64,000 nt of DNA from Paractinoplanes bogorensis (GCF_018829635.1 NZ_JAHKKG010000014.1:186001-250000), one strand, 5' to 3'. Positions 33,093-43,404 are shown, numbered from the stretch's first letter. The notes: generated from the letters alone by a model not told the origin. Numbers and translations are program-made.

Positions 33093-33121
33093 CCACCCGG
33101 CCGTCGCAACCGGCCGGGTGG
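33093..33121 (+). terminator. hairpin terminator after VIT/VWA gene
   Basis: Perfect 11-bp arms CCACCCGGCCG (33093-33103) and CGGCCGGGTGG (33111-33121) with a 7-nt loop, 10 bp after the stop codon. No T-tract. Confidence 0.65.
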
Positions 33122-33159
33122 CCGCCGCACGAACGACGCCCCGTCAACCGGCCGGAACC

Positions 33160-33227
33160 GGTGAGCGGGACGTCGTGGTGAGCGAGGCGTCGTGGTGAGC
33201 GGGACGTCGTGGTGAGCGAGGCGTCGT
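33160..33227. repeat. 17-bp intergenic tandem repeat, 4 copies
   Basis: GGTGAGCGGGACGTCGT and GGTGAGCGAGGCGTCGT alternate twice between the convergent VIT/VWA and peptidase genes. It is non-coding, and the unit is not a multiple of three. Confidence 0.9.
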
Positions 33228-33236
33228 GGTGTGGGG

Positions 33237-34985
33237 TCAGCGGACGGGCGGCAGGACCTTCGGGGCGTTGTCGGCAGGGAGGCCGTGAGCGGCGATCTCG
33301 GCCGGTGTGGCGTTGTTCAGGTCGAAGGCGTCCTCGCTGGTCTCGCCGGTGTTGTCGCTGAGCTTGGTGCGGAAGGGCTGGTAGTCGCCGACACACATCC
33401 GGCCCTGGGCGGGCAGGGTGCGCGTGAGCAGGTATCGGTCCATGGCGACGGTCGCGCAGGGCGAGGTGCCGTAGGCGGTGTGGCCCCAGTTGGCGCTGGA
33501 GAGCAGGCGGCTGTTCGGGATCAGGCGCGACGACTTCACCGCGTCGACGTAGTTCGTGGCCGGGTCCCACAGGCTGCCGACGACCAGGACGGGGTTCTTG
33601 GTCCTGCGGTCGAACGGTCCCATGTAGGCGTCCTCGTCGCGCACCGTCCACGTGTCACGGGCGCAGGGGGCGCTCGCCCAGGCCCAGGCGCGGCCGAAGT
33701 ACGGGGCGCGCTGGTCGGCCTTGGCACCGGCCTTCACCCAGTCGGCCCCCGTGCGGGGGTGGCGGCCGTCGGTGCACATGACTGCGGTGTACGCGTCGTA
33801 CGAGTTGTCGTAGGGGAAGGAGCGCCCGATGCTGCGCTGGTGGGCGCGCAGGACGATCGCCTCCGCGGCCGCGGCCACCTTGGCGCCGGGCGTGGTGAGC
33901 CGCCACATCGCGGCCGCCATCTCGGTGACCTCGGCGCCCGCCTCGACGTCGTAGAGCGAGCTCAGCGCCATGCTGACGAACGCCGCGTAGGTGATCTTCT
34001 GGCCGCCGATGCGTACCGGCCTGGCCTTGAGACGGTTGGCGATGGTGCGGAAGCGGCGCAGCCCCTGGCCCGAGAACTCGCACTTCGCCGGGCCGGCCGC
34101 GTTGCAGCGACGCAGGATCTCCTGCAGCGCCTTCCACGCGCCGTCGGCCGAGCGCAGGCGGTCGTCCTGCACCTGGTTGCCGGTGGCGCGGCTGCCGACC
34201 CACGCGCGCGGGTCGATCACGCCGTCCACGGCGATGGCGCGGAAACGGTCGGGGAACATGTTGGCGTAGTACTGCCCGAGCGCGGTTCCGTAGCTGAAAC
34301 CGAGGTAGGTCAGCTTGCTGTCGCCGACCGCCCGGCGCATGACGTCCATGTCCCGCGCGACCTCGGCCGTCGACATCGCGCCGGCCAGCTCGCGGCCACC
34401 GTGCGAACAGGCCTTGCCCTGCTTGGCGGTGGCTTTCAGGAACGCCTTCTCCTCCGTGGACCCGTACGGGAAACCGGTGTTGAGCTTGTCCAGAACGGGC
34501 TGCTGGCGGCCGGGGTCGCCGAAACAGTTGACCGGGTCGCTGAAGCCGATGCCGCGCGGGTCCATCCCGACGATGTCGAAACGGTCGAGCAGCTCGTCGC
34601 TCAGGAAGTAGGGCGCGGCCAGCGCGAGCGAGACGCCCGAGGCGCCGGGACCGCCCGGGTTGACGAAGAGGCTGCCGGTCTTGTGCTTCTGGTCCCGGGC
34701 CTTGACCCGCAGGAGGGCGAGCGTCACCTTCGCGCCGTACGGGCGGTCGTAGTCGAGCGGCACCTGGGCGGTCGCGCACTGCGCCCACTGGTAGCACGAG
34801 TACCAGCCCAGTTTCGGCGTCGGCACCGAGTCCACGCGGCGGCGTTCGAGGGGGCTCGTCCGGGCGACGGTCGCGGATGCTTCGACGGCGGCCGGGGCGG
34901 CCGTGGCCGGGCTCGGGACGACGAGCGCGCCGGCCATGACCAGGCCGGCGACGCCGGCGGCGAGCAGGCGGGACGGAAGCGACAT
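33237..34985 (-). CDS. secreted alpha/beta-hydrolase peptidase (tripeptidyl aminopeptidase-like)
   Basis: 582 residues. Signal peptide ending ATAA; alpha/beta-hydrolase core with oxyanion motif NPGGPGASG, nucleophile Ser in LGFSYGTALG, likely catalytic Asp in GSLWDPATN and His in NWGHTAYG; a Cys-rich C-terminal cap. This matches the secreted tripeptidyl aminopeptidases (SlpD/SlpE/Tap type) of streptomycetes, which take peptides from the N-terminus of extracellular proteins. AAAGG precedes ATG 34985. With the metalloprotease 4 kb away it could supply peptides. Confidence 0.92.
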   Translation of the reverse strand: MSLPSRLLAAGVAGLVMAGALVVPSPATAAPAAVEASATVARTSPLERRRVDSVPTPKLGWYSCYQWAQCATAQVPLDYDRPYGAKVTLALLRVKARDQKHKTGSLFVNPGGPGASGVSLALAAPYFLSDELLDRFDIVGMDPRGIGFSDPVNCFGDPGRQQPVLDKLNTGFPYGSTEEKAFLKATAKQGKACSHGGRELAGAMSTAEVARDMDVMRRAVGDSKLTYLGFSYGTALGQYYANMFPDRFRAIAVDGVIDPRAWVGSRATGNQVQDDRLRSADGAWKALQEILRRCNAAGPAKCEFSGQGLRRFRTIANRLKARPVRIGGQKITYAAFVSMALSSLYDVEAGAEVTEMAAAMWRLTTPGAKVAAAAEAIVLRAHQRSIGRSFPYDNSYDAYTAVMCTDGRHPRTGADWVKAGAKADQRAPYFGRAWAWASAPCARDTWTVRDEDAYMGPFDRRTKNPVLVVGSLWDPATNYVDAVKSSRLIPNSRLLSSANWGHTAYGTSPCATVAMDRYLLTRTLPAQGRMCVGDYQPFRTKLSDNTGETSEDAFDLNNATPAEIAAHGLPADNAPKVLPPVR

Positions 34986-35267
34986 GGGCCGCCTTTCGTG
35001 ATCAGCCGGTGGCGTGGGCCGCGCCGGATTCTCAGAAAGGTAGGTTCGCCGGAGATCATCAAGGTTTCCCGATTCGGAGCAGGAACGTTGCTACCGACCG
35101 AACTGTCACCAACCCGGCCTGACGTGCGTGTTCTTGGCGTGAACGGCCACGACGGGCGGATAGTCGGATCTTCAGGGGGAGGCGGACGTCGATCATCCCG
35201 GGTATGTTGGGCGGCCGATCGTCTGTGCAGACTCGATGGCGGCGGGCTCGAAGGCGGCGGGTGAAGC

Positions 35268-36278
35268 GTGACCGACGGTGACCAGAACGGTGAGCAGGAT
35301 CCTCTGCTCGTCCGGCCGTTCGTGCTGCGCGATTCCGGGGCGTCCGATGTCGACGACTCGACCCAGACCTGGCCCGCGACGGCCACCGGCGAGACGACGG
35401 GGCTTCCCGCTCACGACGGGGCCGATGCGCCGACCGTGATCATGCACCTGCCGTTCCGGCGCCGGCACGCCGCGGGCAAGGCCAGGCCCTCGTCCGCGGG
35501 CAACGGACACCGCCGGTTGATCGTGCTGGGCGCTGCCGCCGCTGTCGTGGTGCTCGGAGCGGCGGCGGCCGGTTATGCGGCGCTCGGCTCCGACGTCCGG
35601 CCCTCGGTGGCCCCGGCTCTGCCCGGCGGTCCGCTGCCGGCGGCGACCGCGCCCGTGTCACCCAGCAACGCGGCCTCGTCCAGCTCGATCGGGGATTCGC
35701 AGACCGAGCAGCGGCCCGGTGGCACCGCGACCGGCGCGACCTCGAGTTCGCCGGCCACACCCACCAGCGGCTCGACGTCACCGCTCGCCCCGCTGCCCGG
35801 CAGCCCGACCGCGGGTGAGCCGATCTCGCTCGACCCGGGCCCGACCAGCGACAGCAACAAGCCGGCACCCACGTCCGATCCCCGGCTCGTGGCGCCGCAG
35901 CCGCCGACCGCCGACCGGACGGGCGTGATCCGCGGCCAGAACTCGTTGTGCCTCGACCTGAACGGCGCGGTTCCCACGGACGGCAACCACGTGCAGGTGT
36001 ACGACTGCAACAGCACGGTCGCGCAGACGTGGACGCTGGCCACCGACGGCACGCTGCGGGTGATGGGCAAGTGCGCCCTGCTGGTCGGCGACAACTCGGT
36101 CGAGATCGTGACGTGCGACGGCCGGACGCCGGCGCAATGGCGTGCGGTGGGCCAGCTGCTCATCAACTCGGCGAACGCCGGATGCCTGACCGACCCGTCC
36201 GGAGGGCGCACCTCCGGGACGGGTGTGACGGTCACGGAGTGCTCGGGCTCGGCCAGTCAGCGCTGGTCGCTGCCCTGA
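35268..36278 (+). CDS. membrane-anchored ricin-B-lectin protein
   Basis: 336 residues from GTG 35268. A cytoplasmic N-terminus (about 1-80), a single membrane helix (about 83-106: LIVLGAAAAVVVLGAAAAGYAAL), a Ser/Thr/Pro stalk (about 110-215) and one ricin-type beta-trefoil (about 218-336) with LCLDLNG, QVYDCNS, QTWTL, CLTDPSG and the terminal QRWSL motifs. Probably a type II membrane protein displaying a sugar-binding lectin outside. No enzymatic domain. It resembles the trefoil at the start of the beta-helix protein encoded at 41159. Confidence 0.85.
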   Translation: MTDGDQNGEQDPLLVRPFVLRDSGASDVDDSTQTWPATATGETTGLPAHDGADAPTVIMHLPFRRRHAAGKARPSSAGNGHRRLIVLGAAAAVVVLGAAAAGYAALGSDVRPSVAPALPGGPLPAATAPVSPSNAASSSSIGDSQTEQRPGGTATGATSSSPATPTSGSTSPLAPLPGSPTAGEPISLDPGPTSDSNKPAPTSDPRLVAPQPPTADRTGVIRGQNSLCLDLNGAVPTDGNHVQVYDCNSTVAQTWTLATDGTLRVMGKCALLVGDNSVEIVTCDGRTPAQWRAVGQLLINSANAGCLTDPSGGRTSGTGVTVTECSGSASQRWSLP

Positions 36279-36324
36279 CCGCTCCTAGCCGGCCGCGCGA
36301 GAACGGCCGAGTGAGAGCGGGCCG

Positions 36325-36450
36325 CGGCCGAGCGGGAGCGGGCGCGGCCGAGCGGGCGCGGCCGAGCGGGAGCGGCCGAGCGGGAGCGGCCGAGCGGGAG
36401 CGGCCGAGCGGGCGCGGCCGAGCGGGAGCGGGCGCGGGCGCGGCCGAGCA
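36325..36450. repeat. 14-bp imperfect tandem repeat, non-coding
   Basis: About seven copies of GGCCGAGCGGGAGC or GGCCGAGCGGGCGC, with some shorter units, fill the gap between the convergent lectin and FAD dehydrogenase genes. All frames are open here because the sequence is almost only G and C, so apparent reading frames are not trusted. Confidence 0.85.
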
Positions 36451-36457
36451 ATCGGCG

Positions 36458-38128
36458 TCAGAGGGACTTGGCCAGGTGGCGGCCGGCCGCTCGGCCGCTG
36501 AACAGGCAGCCGCCGAGGAAGGTTCCCTCGAGCGCGTTGTAGCCGTGGACGCCCCCGCCCCCGAAGCCGGCCACCTCGCCCGCCGCGTACAGGCCGGGAA
36601 TCGGACTGCCGTCGGAGGCGAGCGCGCGCGAATCGAGATCGGTCTGGATGCCACCCAGCGTCTTGCGGGTCAGGATGTGCAGCTTGATGCCGATCAGCGG
36701 GCCCGCGGCCGGGTCGAGAATGCGGTGCGGCGTCGCGGTGCGGCCGATCCGGTCGCCGAGATAGCGCCGGGAATTGCGGATGCCCTGCACCTGGGCATCC
36801 TTCGCGAACGGGTTGGCCATCTGCCGGTCCCGCGCCTCGATCTGGGTGCGGATCCGGGCCGCGTCGAGCAGCGGCTGATCGATGAGCTTGTTCATTCCGG
36901 CGACGAGATCGTCGAGGTGGGAGGCGACCACGAAATCGGCGCCCTTACGCTTGAACGCCTCGACCGGGGCCGGCGCGCCCTTTCCGAGAACGCGTTCCTT
37001 GAGGAAGGCGCGTTTGTCCCCCGAGGTGATGTCGGGGTTCTGCTCGGAGCCGGAAAGCGCGAACTCCTTCTCGATGATCCGTTGCGTGAGAATGAACCAG
37101 GAATGGTCGTAGCCGGCGATGTCCGGCGTCGTGCGCAGATGCTGCAGCGTGCTCATGGTGTCGTAACCGGGCAGGCACGGGGCGGGCAGCCGCCGGCCGA
37201 GAGCGTCGAACCACATCGACGACGGCCCGGGCAGAATGCGAATGCCGTGACCGGGCCAGATCGGATTCCAGTTCTGAATGCCCTCGGTGTAATGCCACAT
37301 GCGGTCCCGGTTGACGAGCCGCGCCCCGGCGTCGGCCGAGATCTGCAACATGCGACCGTCGACATACGCGGGAACGCCGGTGATCATGCTGGCAGGCGCC
37401 GTGCCGAGCCGTTCCGGCCAGTATTTCCGCACCAGTTCGTGGTCGCCGCCGATACCGCCCGACGCCACGATCACGGCCTGCGCCGTCAACTCGAAATCGC
37501 CGGTCTCCTCGCGGTTGGACGGTTCGCCGCGTGACCCGTCGGAAGGAGCGAGGACCTTTCCCCGTACGCCGGAAACTGTCCCGTTCTCCACGACGACCTC
37601 GTCGACCCGGTGGCGATAGTGGAAGGTCACGAGTCCCCGGGCGGCGGCCTCCTCGACCGAGCGGACGAACGGCGCGACCACGCCGGTGCCGGTGCCCCAG
37701 GTGACGTGGAAGCGGGGTACCGAGTTGCCGTGGCCGTCGGCGCGCAAGCTGCCGCGCTCGGCCCAGCCCACGGTCGGCAGCCAGCTCAGGCCGAGCGAGG
37801 ACAGCCAGGCGCGCTTCTCCCCGGCCGCGAACTCGACGTAGGAGCGGGCCCACTTGTAGCCCCACGAGTCCTGGTCGTCGAGCCGGTCGAAGCCGGCGCT
37901 GCCCTGCCAGTCGCTCCAGGCCAGGTCGAACGAGTCGGCGACGCGCATCCGGCGCTGCTCGGGGGTGTCGACCAGGAACAGTCCCCCGAACGACCAGAAC
38001 GCCTGGCCGCCGAGGTTGGCCGCGTTCTCCTGATCGACGAGGGCGACCCGCTTGCCGGCCTTGGTGAGCTCGTGGGCGGCGGCCAGCCCGGCCAGTCCGG
38101 CCCCGACGACGATGACGTCTGCGTCCAT
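36458..38128 (-). CDS. FAD-binding dehydrogenase (3-ketosteroid dehydrogenase/fumarate reductase-like)
   Basis: 556 residues of the FAD_binding_2 family. N-terminal GAGLAGLAAAHEL dinucleotide motif (about 9-21), VALVDQENAANLGGQAFWSFGG, a second nucleotide region (AQAVIVASGGIGG), and the C-terminal FAD contact GLYAAGEVAGFGGGGVHGYNALEG. Relatives include steroid 1-dehydrogenases and fumarate reductases; the substrate is not deducible. Its promoter has TACATT 8 nt upstream of ATG (38137-38142 on the minus strand), so the start is probably leaderless. The TetR gene lies just upstream on the same strand (45-bp gap) and may control it. Confidence 0.9.
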   Translation of the reverse strand: MDADVIVVGAGLAGLAAAHELTKAGKRVALVDQENAANLGGQAFWSFGGLFLVDTPEQRRMRVADSFDLAWSDWQGSAGFDRLDDQDSWGYKWARSYVEFAAGEKRAWLSSLGLSWLPTVGWAERGSLRADGHGNSVPRFHVTWGTGTGVVAPFVRSVEEAAARGLVTFHYRHRVDEVVVENGTVSGVRGKVLAPSDGSRGEPSNREETGDFELTAQAVIVASGGIGGDHELVRKYWPERLGTAPASMITGVPAYVDGRMLQISADAGARLVNRDRMWHYTEGIQNWNPIWPGHGIRILPGPSSMWFDALGRRLPAPCLPGYDTMSTLQHLRTTPDIAGYDHSWFILTQRIIEKEFALSGSEQNPDITSGDKRAFLKERVLGKGAPAPVEAFKRKGADFVVASHLDDLVAGMNKLIDQPLLDAARIRTQIEARDRQMANPFAKDAQVQGIRNSRRYLGDRIGRTATPHRILDPAAGPLIGIKLHILTRKTLGGIQTDLDSRALASDGSPIPGLYAAGEVAGFGGGGVHGYNALEGTFLGGCLFSGRAAGRHLAKSL

Positions 38129-38136
38129 GGTCCGGC

Positions 38137-38142
38137 AATGTA
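38137..38142 (-). promoter_or_regulatory. leaderless -10 box TACATT
   Basis: On the minus strand TACATT precedes ATG 38128 by 8 nt in the short gap after the TetR gene. Confidence 0.45.
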
Positions 38143-38173
38143 CCGGAAATAGTGAGGAAGTTTCAGCTTCCGA

Positions 38174-38731
38174 TCATGCCGCGCGTCGCAGCTCGGCCAG
38201 CGCCTCGCGCATGTGGGTGGAGAGCTCGCGATCGTCGGGGTCGTTGATCCAGCGGGAGAACGCGACCTTGAACGCGGCCACGCCCGACTCGGCGGCGATA
38301 GCGGCGCGCAGCTCGGAAACGCCCCGGCGCTGGAGAGCCGCGGCCAGCTCGGCGGCGACCGCGTGGAGTTTGACCAGCTCGCGTTCCTGCAGGGAGATGT
38401 TGGCGTCGATCACGGACTGACGCTGACGGGAGAAGGCCACGGGTGGGAAGTAGTCGGCGGCCACGGACTCGAACGCGGCGGCGACCGCCTGGGCCGGGCC
38501 GGCCTCGACCGGCGCGTCGGTGACCGTGGCGACGAGCAACTCGCGCAGGCGCTCGGAGCCGGCGAAGAAGACCTCGCGCTTGTCGGCGAAGTGGCGGAAG
38601 AACGTGCGCTCGGTGAGCCCGGCCTTCTCGGCGATCTCGGCGACGGTCGTGCGCTCGAAGCCCCGCGACGCGTAGAGATCCATCGCCGCCTGACGAAGGC
38701 GGGACTGCGCGTTCGGCTCCCAGCGACCCAT
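38174..38731 (-). CDS. TetR-family repressor of the epimerase divergon
   Basis: 185 residues from ATG 38731. TetR helix-turn-helix at about 8-52 (AAMDLYASRGFERTTVAEIA, AGLTERTFFRHFADKREVFF) and a helical ligand domain. A TAGAAT -10 lies 7 nt upstream of ATG 38731 (38739-38744), favouring this start over ATG 38740, which would lie inside the promoter. The divergent NAD-epimerase gene starts 157 bp away and the gap carries four copies of a 17-bp palindrome, the likely operators; one lies upstream of this gene's -10, so autoregulation is expected. Confidence 0.88.
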   Translation of the reverse strand: MGRWEPNAQSRLRQAAMDLYASRGFERTTVAEIAEKAGLTERTFFRHFADKREVFFAGSERLRELLVATVTDAPVEAGPAQAVAAAFESVAADYFPPVAFSRQRQSVIDANISLQERELVKLHAVAAELAAALQRRGVSELRAAIAAESGVAAFKVAFSRWINDPDDRELSTHMREALAELRRAA

Positions 38732-38738
38732 GCGAGCC

Positions 38739-38744
38739 ATTCTA
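38739..38744 (-). promoter_or_regulatory. leaderless -10 box TAGAAT
   Basis: A good TANNNT match on the minus strand, 7 nt from ATG 38731. The first operator copy (38750-38766) lies between this box and its -35 zone. Confidence 0.55.
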
Positions 38745-38749
38745 TGCGA

Positions 38750-38857
38750 TGACAGTGTCTGACATCATCGGCATCATGTCAGCGACTGACGTCACACCGC
38801 CGCAGGGATGACAGCGACTGACATCGGGGTGGTAGCTTCATGTCAGCGGCTGACATC
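38750..38857. promoter_or_regulatory. array of four 17-bp TetR operators
   Basis: Four copies fit TGWCAGYGNCTGACRTC: 38750-38766, 38777-38793, 38809-38825 and 38841-38857. Their core TGTCAG-N3-CTGACA is an inverted repeat, perfect in the last copy. Spacings of 27, 32 and 32 bp are close to whole helical turns, so dimers could bind on one face cooperatively. Confidence 0.85.
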
Positions 38858-38887
38858 GCGGATGCCGCGAAGAGAGAGGGAACAGTC

Positions 38888-39781
38888 ATGCGCGTATTCG
38901 TGACCGGAGCGTCGGGCTGGATCGGGTCGGCCGTGGTGCCGGAGCTGATCGCCCACGGACATCAGGTGGTCGGGCTGGCCCGGTCGGACGAGAAGGCGGC
39001 GGCCGTGGCGGCGGCGGGGGCCGAGGTGCTCCGCGGCGACCTGGACACACTGGACGTCCTGGCCGAGGGGGCCCGCACCACCGACGCCGTGGTGCATCTG
39101 GCGTTCGTGCACGACTTCGGGAACTTCGCGGAGTCGCTGCGCAAGGACCGGGCCGCCATCGACACCATCGGGGCGGCACTAGAAGGCACCGGGCGGCCGT
39201 TCGCCATCGCCTCAGGGACGCTCGGACTCACGCCCGGGCAGGTCGCGACCGAGCAGACCAACCCCGACCCGGCCACCGCCCACCCGCGGCAGCAGTCGGC
39301 GGCCGCCGCGCTCGCGCTGGCCGGGCGCGGGGTCAAGCCGATCATCGTGCGGCTCGCGCCGACCGTGCACGGTGCCGGCGATCACGGCTTCGTCGCCGAG
39401 CTGGTGCGGGTCGCGCGGGAGCGCAAGGTGGCCGGCTACGTCGGAGACGGCGCGAACCGGTGGACGGCCGTGCACCGCGACGACGCCGCCGCTCTGATCC
39501 GGTTGGCGATCGAGAAGGCTGCGAACGAGGAAGCGATGGCCGGCCGTGTCGTGCACGCCGTTGCCGAGGAGGCGGTGACCGCCCGCGAGATCGCCGAGGC
39601 CATCGGACGCGGGCTGGGCATCGAGACAGCGCCGGCCGCGCCGGAGGAGCTCGGATGGATCGGGCCGATGTTCGCCGCGGACAGCCCGGCCTCGAACACG
39701 ATCACCCGCGAGACGTACGGCTGGAACCCGACCGGCCCGACGCTGATCGAGGATCTCGACGCCGGCCACTACTTCAACTAA
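38888..39781 (+). CDS. NAD-dependent epimerase/dehydratase-type SDR
   Basis: 297 residues of the extended SDR family. Nucleotide motif GASGWIG (about 7-13); V-x-A-R-S-D-E-K binds the adenine ribose; AVVHLAFVHDF is the central strand. The usual YxxxK is not obvious: HPRQQSAAAALALAG occupies that place, as in atypical NAD(P)-binding relatives. It may thus be a sensor or reductase with changed chemistry. Probably repressed by the divergent TetR through the four operators. ATG 38888 has GAGGGA 7 nt upstream; the in-frame ATG at 38840 lies inside an operator. Confidence 0.85.
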   Translation: MRVFVTGASGWIGSAVVPELIAHGHQVVGLARSDEKAAAVAAAGAEVLRGDLDTLDVLAEGARTTDAVVHLAFVHDFGNFAESLRKDRAAIDTIGAALEGTGRPFAIASGTLGLTPGQVATEQTNPDPATAHPRQQSAAAALALAGRGVKPIIVRLAPTVHGAGDHGFVAELVRVARERKVAGYVGDGANRWTAVHRDDAAALIRLAIEKAANEEAMAGRVVHAVAEEAVTAREIAEAIGRGLGIETAPAAPEELGWIGPMFAADSPASNTITRETYGWNPTGPTLIEDLDAGHYFN

Positions 39782-39791
39782 GGCGGGAACT

Positions 39792-39807
39792 AAGAGAGCG
39801 CTCTCTT
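39792..39807. promoter_or_regulatory. LacI-type operator AAGAGAGC-GCTCTCTT
   Basis: A perfect 16-bp palindrome with the central GC typical of LacI-family sugar repressors (compare CebR-like GGGAGCGCTCCC sites). It lies 120 bp upstream of the polysaccharide lyase gene. No lacI gene is visible in the window, so the repressor would act from elsewhere. Confidence 0.65.
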
Positions 39808-39926
39808 GTTCCGGAACCTTTAAGAGACACTTAAGTACGTCGATTTCTGCTTGACCGGGCTCTCCCGGGATGGGAACTGTTAACTCACTTTCCGGTTCCC
39901 CCACCCCCAATTCCGGGAGATCCCCC

Positions 39927-41150
39927 ATGCATAGACGTGTCCTATTGGCGGCCTTCACGGCATTAGTCGCGGCGGGCGCCACGTTCGGCGTCCGCCTCGT
40001 GACGGCCGACGCGACCACGACCGCAGTAAAAGACGCGACCACGACCGCAGTAAAAGCAGCAGCCCCGGCTGCCTTCACCCACCCCGGGGTGCTGGTCAGC
40101 CGGGCTCAACTCGACTTCGTCAAGGGGCGCGTGAACGCCGGCGCCCAGCCGTGGGCCAGTGCCTACAACCAGATGCTGGCCAGCCGGTACGCGTCCCTCA
40201 GCCGGACGCCGGCGCCCCGGGCCACCGTGGAATGCGGGTCCTACTCGAACCCGAACAACGGGTGCACCGACGAGCGTGAGGACGCCATCGCGGCGTACAC
40301 GGACGCCCTGATCTGGTACGTCACGGGGAACGCGGCCTATGCGCAGAAGTCGATCGCGCTGATGGATGCCTGGTCGGCCACGATCAAATCGCACACCAAC
40401 AGCAACGCCCCGCTGCAGACCGGATGGGCGGGATCGGTGTGGCCGCGGGCCGCCGAGATCATCAAGCACGCGTACGGGAACTGGCCCAACCAGGCCCGCT
40501 TCGCCACCATGCTGCGCACCGTCTATCTGCCGGTCGTGATCGCGGGCAGCAGCAGTAACGGCAACTGGGAACTGTCGATGATGGAGGCCGCGGTCGGCAT
40601 CGCCGTGCACCTCGACGACAAAGCCAGTTACGACCGGGCGATCGCGCGCTTCCAGGCCCGTACGGCGGCCTACATCTACATCGCGGCCGACGGCTCGCAA
40701 CCGAAGTATCCGCCGGTGGGCAGCGTCGACACCCGGGCCGAGCTGATCAGCTACTGGCAGGGGCAGAGCACCTTCGTCGACGGGCTCGCGCAGGAGACGT
40801 GCCGCGACTTCGTGCACACGGGGTACGGACTGAGCGCGATCAGCCACGTCGCCGAGACCACCCGCATCCAGGGCCAGGATCTCTGGCCGCAGCTGCAGGA
40901 GCGGATGCGGCACGCGTACGGGTTCCACACCAAGTTCGAGAACGGGACGGCCGTGCCCTCGAACATCTGCGGCGGCTCGGTGACCAAGGGGCTCGGGCCG
41001 GTCTCCGAGGTGGCCTACAACGCGCTGGCCAACCGGCTCGGCATCGCCATGAGCAATTCGAAGACCTACACCGAGGCGCGCCGCCCGCAGGGCACGAACA
41101 ACCTGTTCGTCGCCTGGGAGACGCTCACCCACGCCAACAACCCGGCCTGA
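39927..41150 (+). CDS. secreted alginate-lyase-family polysaccharide lyase
   Basis: 407 residues. Signal peptide (about 1-27) followed by a short repeat ATTTAVK; helical toroid domain of the alginate_lyase (PL5-like) superfamily with YTDALIWYVTGNAAYAQKSI, NAPLQTGWAGSVWPRAAEII, NGNWELSMMEAAVGIAVHLDD and the later RDFVHTGYGLSAISHVAETT, whose Asn, His and Tyr are candidate catalytic groups. It should cleave an acidic glycan outside the cell. Codon 13 is TTA (39963-39965), rare in such genomes, amid AGA, CTA and TTG. GGGAGA precedes ATG. It forms an operon with the next gene (8-bp gap). Confidence 0.86.
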   Translation: MHRRVLLAAFTALVAAGATFGVRLVTADATTTAVKDATTTAVKAAAPAAFTHPGVLVSRAQLDFVKGRVNAGAQPWASAYNQMLASRYASLSRTPAPRATVECGSYSNPNNGCTDEREDAIAAYTDALIWYVTGNAAYAQKSIALMDAWSATIKSHTNSNAPLQTGWAGSVWPRAAEIIKHAYGNWPNQARFATMLRTVYLPVVIAGSSSNGNWELSMMEAAVGIAVHLDDKASYDRAIARFQARTAAYIYIAADGSQPKYPPVGSVDTRAELISYWQGQSTFVDGLAQETCRDFVHTGYGLSAISHVAETTRIQGQDLWPQLQERMRHAYGFHTKFENGTAVPSNICGGSVTKGLGPVSEVAYNALANRLGIAMSNSKTYTEARRPQGTNNLFVAWETLTHANNPA

Positions 41151-41158
41151 GGAAGAGA

Positions 41159-43333
<2,175 letters not shown>

Positions 43334-43349
43334 CAAAAGCAAAGAATCG

Positions 43350-43404
43350 CCCGCATCAACGAGGCCAACGCATGACGATGGAGTCATGCGTTGGCTGATG
43401 CGGG
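43350..43404 (+). promoter_or_regulatory. 55-nt hairpin enclosing the next start codon
   Basis: CCCGCATCA (43350-43358), a 5-nt bulge ACGAG, and GCCAACGCATGAC (43364-43376) pair perfectly with GTCATGCGTTGGC (43383-43395) and TGATGCGGG (43396-43404) around a GATGGA loop, giving 22 paired bases. The right arm contains ATG 43386. As RNA it would bury the start codon; as DNA it may end the upstream operon. Confidence 0.8.

Noticed and set aside
36325-36450. Arg/Gly/Pro-rich coding extension of the lectin or dehydrogenase
   Set aside because: Both genes have their stops outside the repeat, and the G/C-only repeat is open in all frames.
38750-38857. Four short spaced repeats as a CRISPR-like array
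   Set aside because: Repeats are 17-bp palindromes with 10-15 bp spacers between divergent tetR and target genes; operators explain them better.
40799-41158. Extension of the beta-helix gene upstream of its signal peptide
   Set aside because: It would overlap the lyase gene out of frame and place the signal peptide internally; GGAAGAG precedes ATG 41159.
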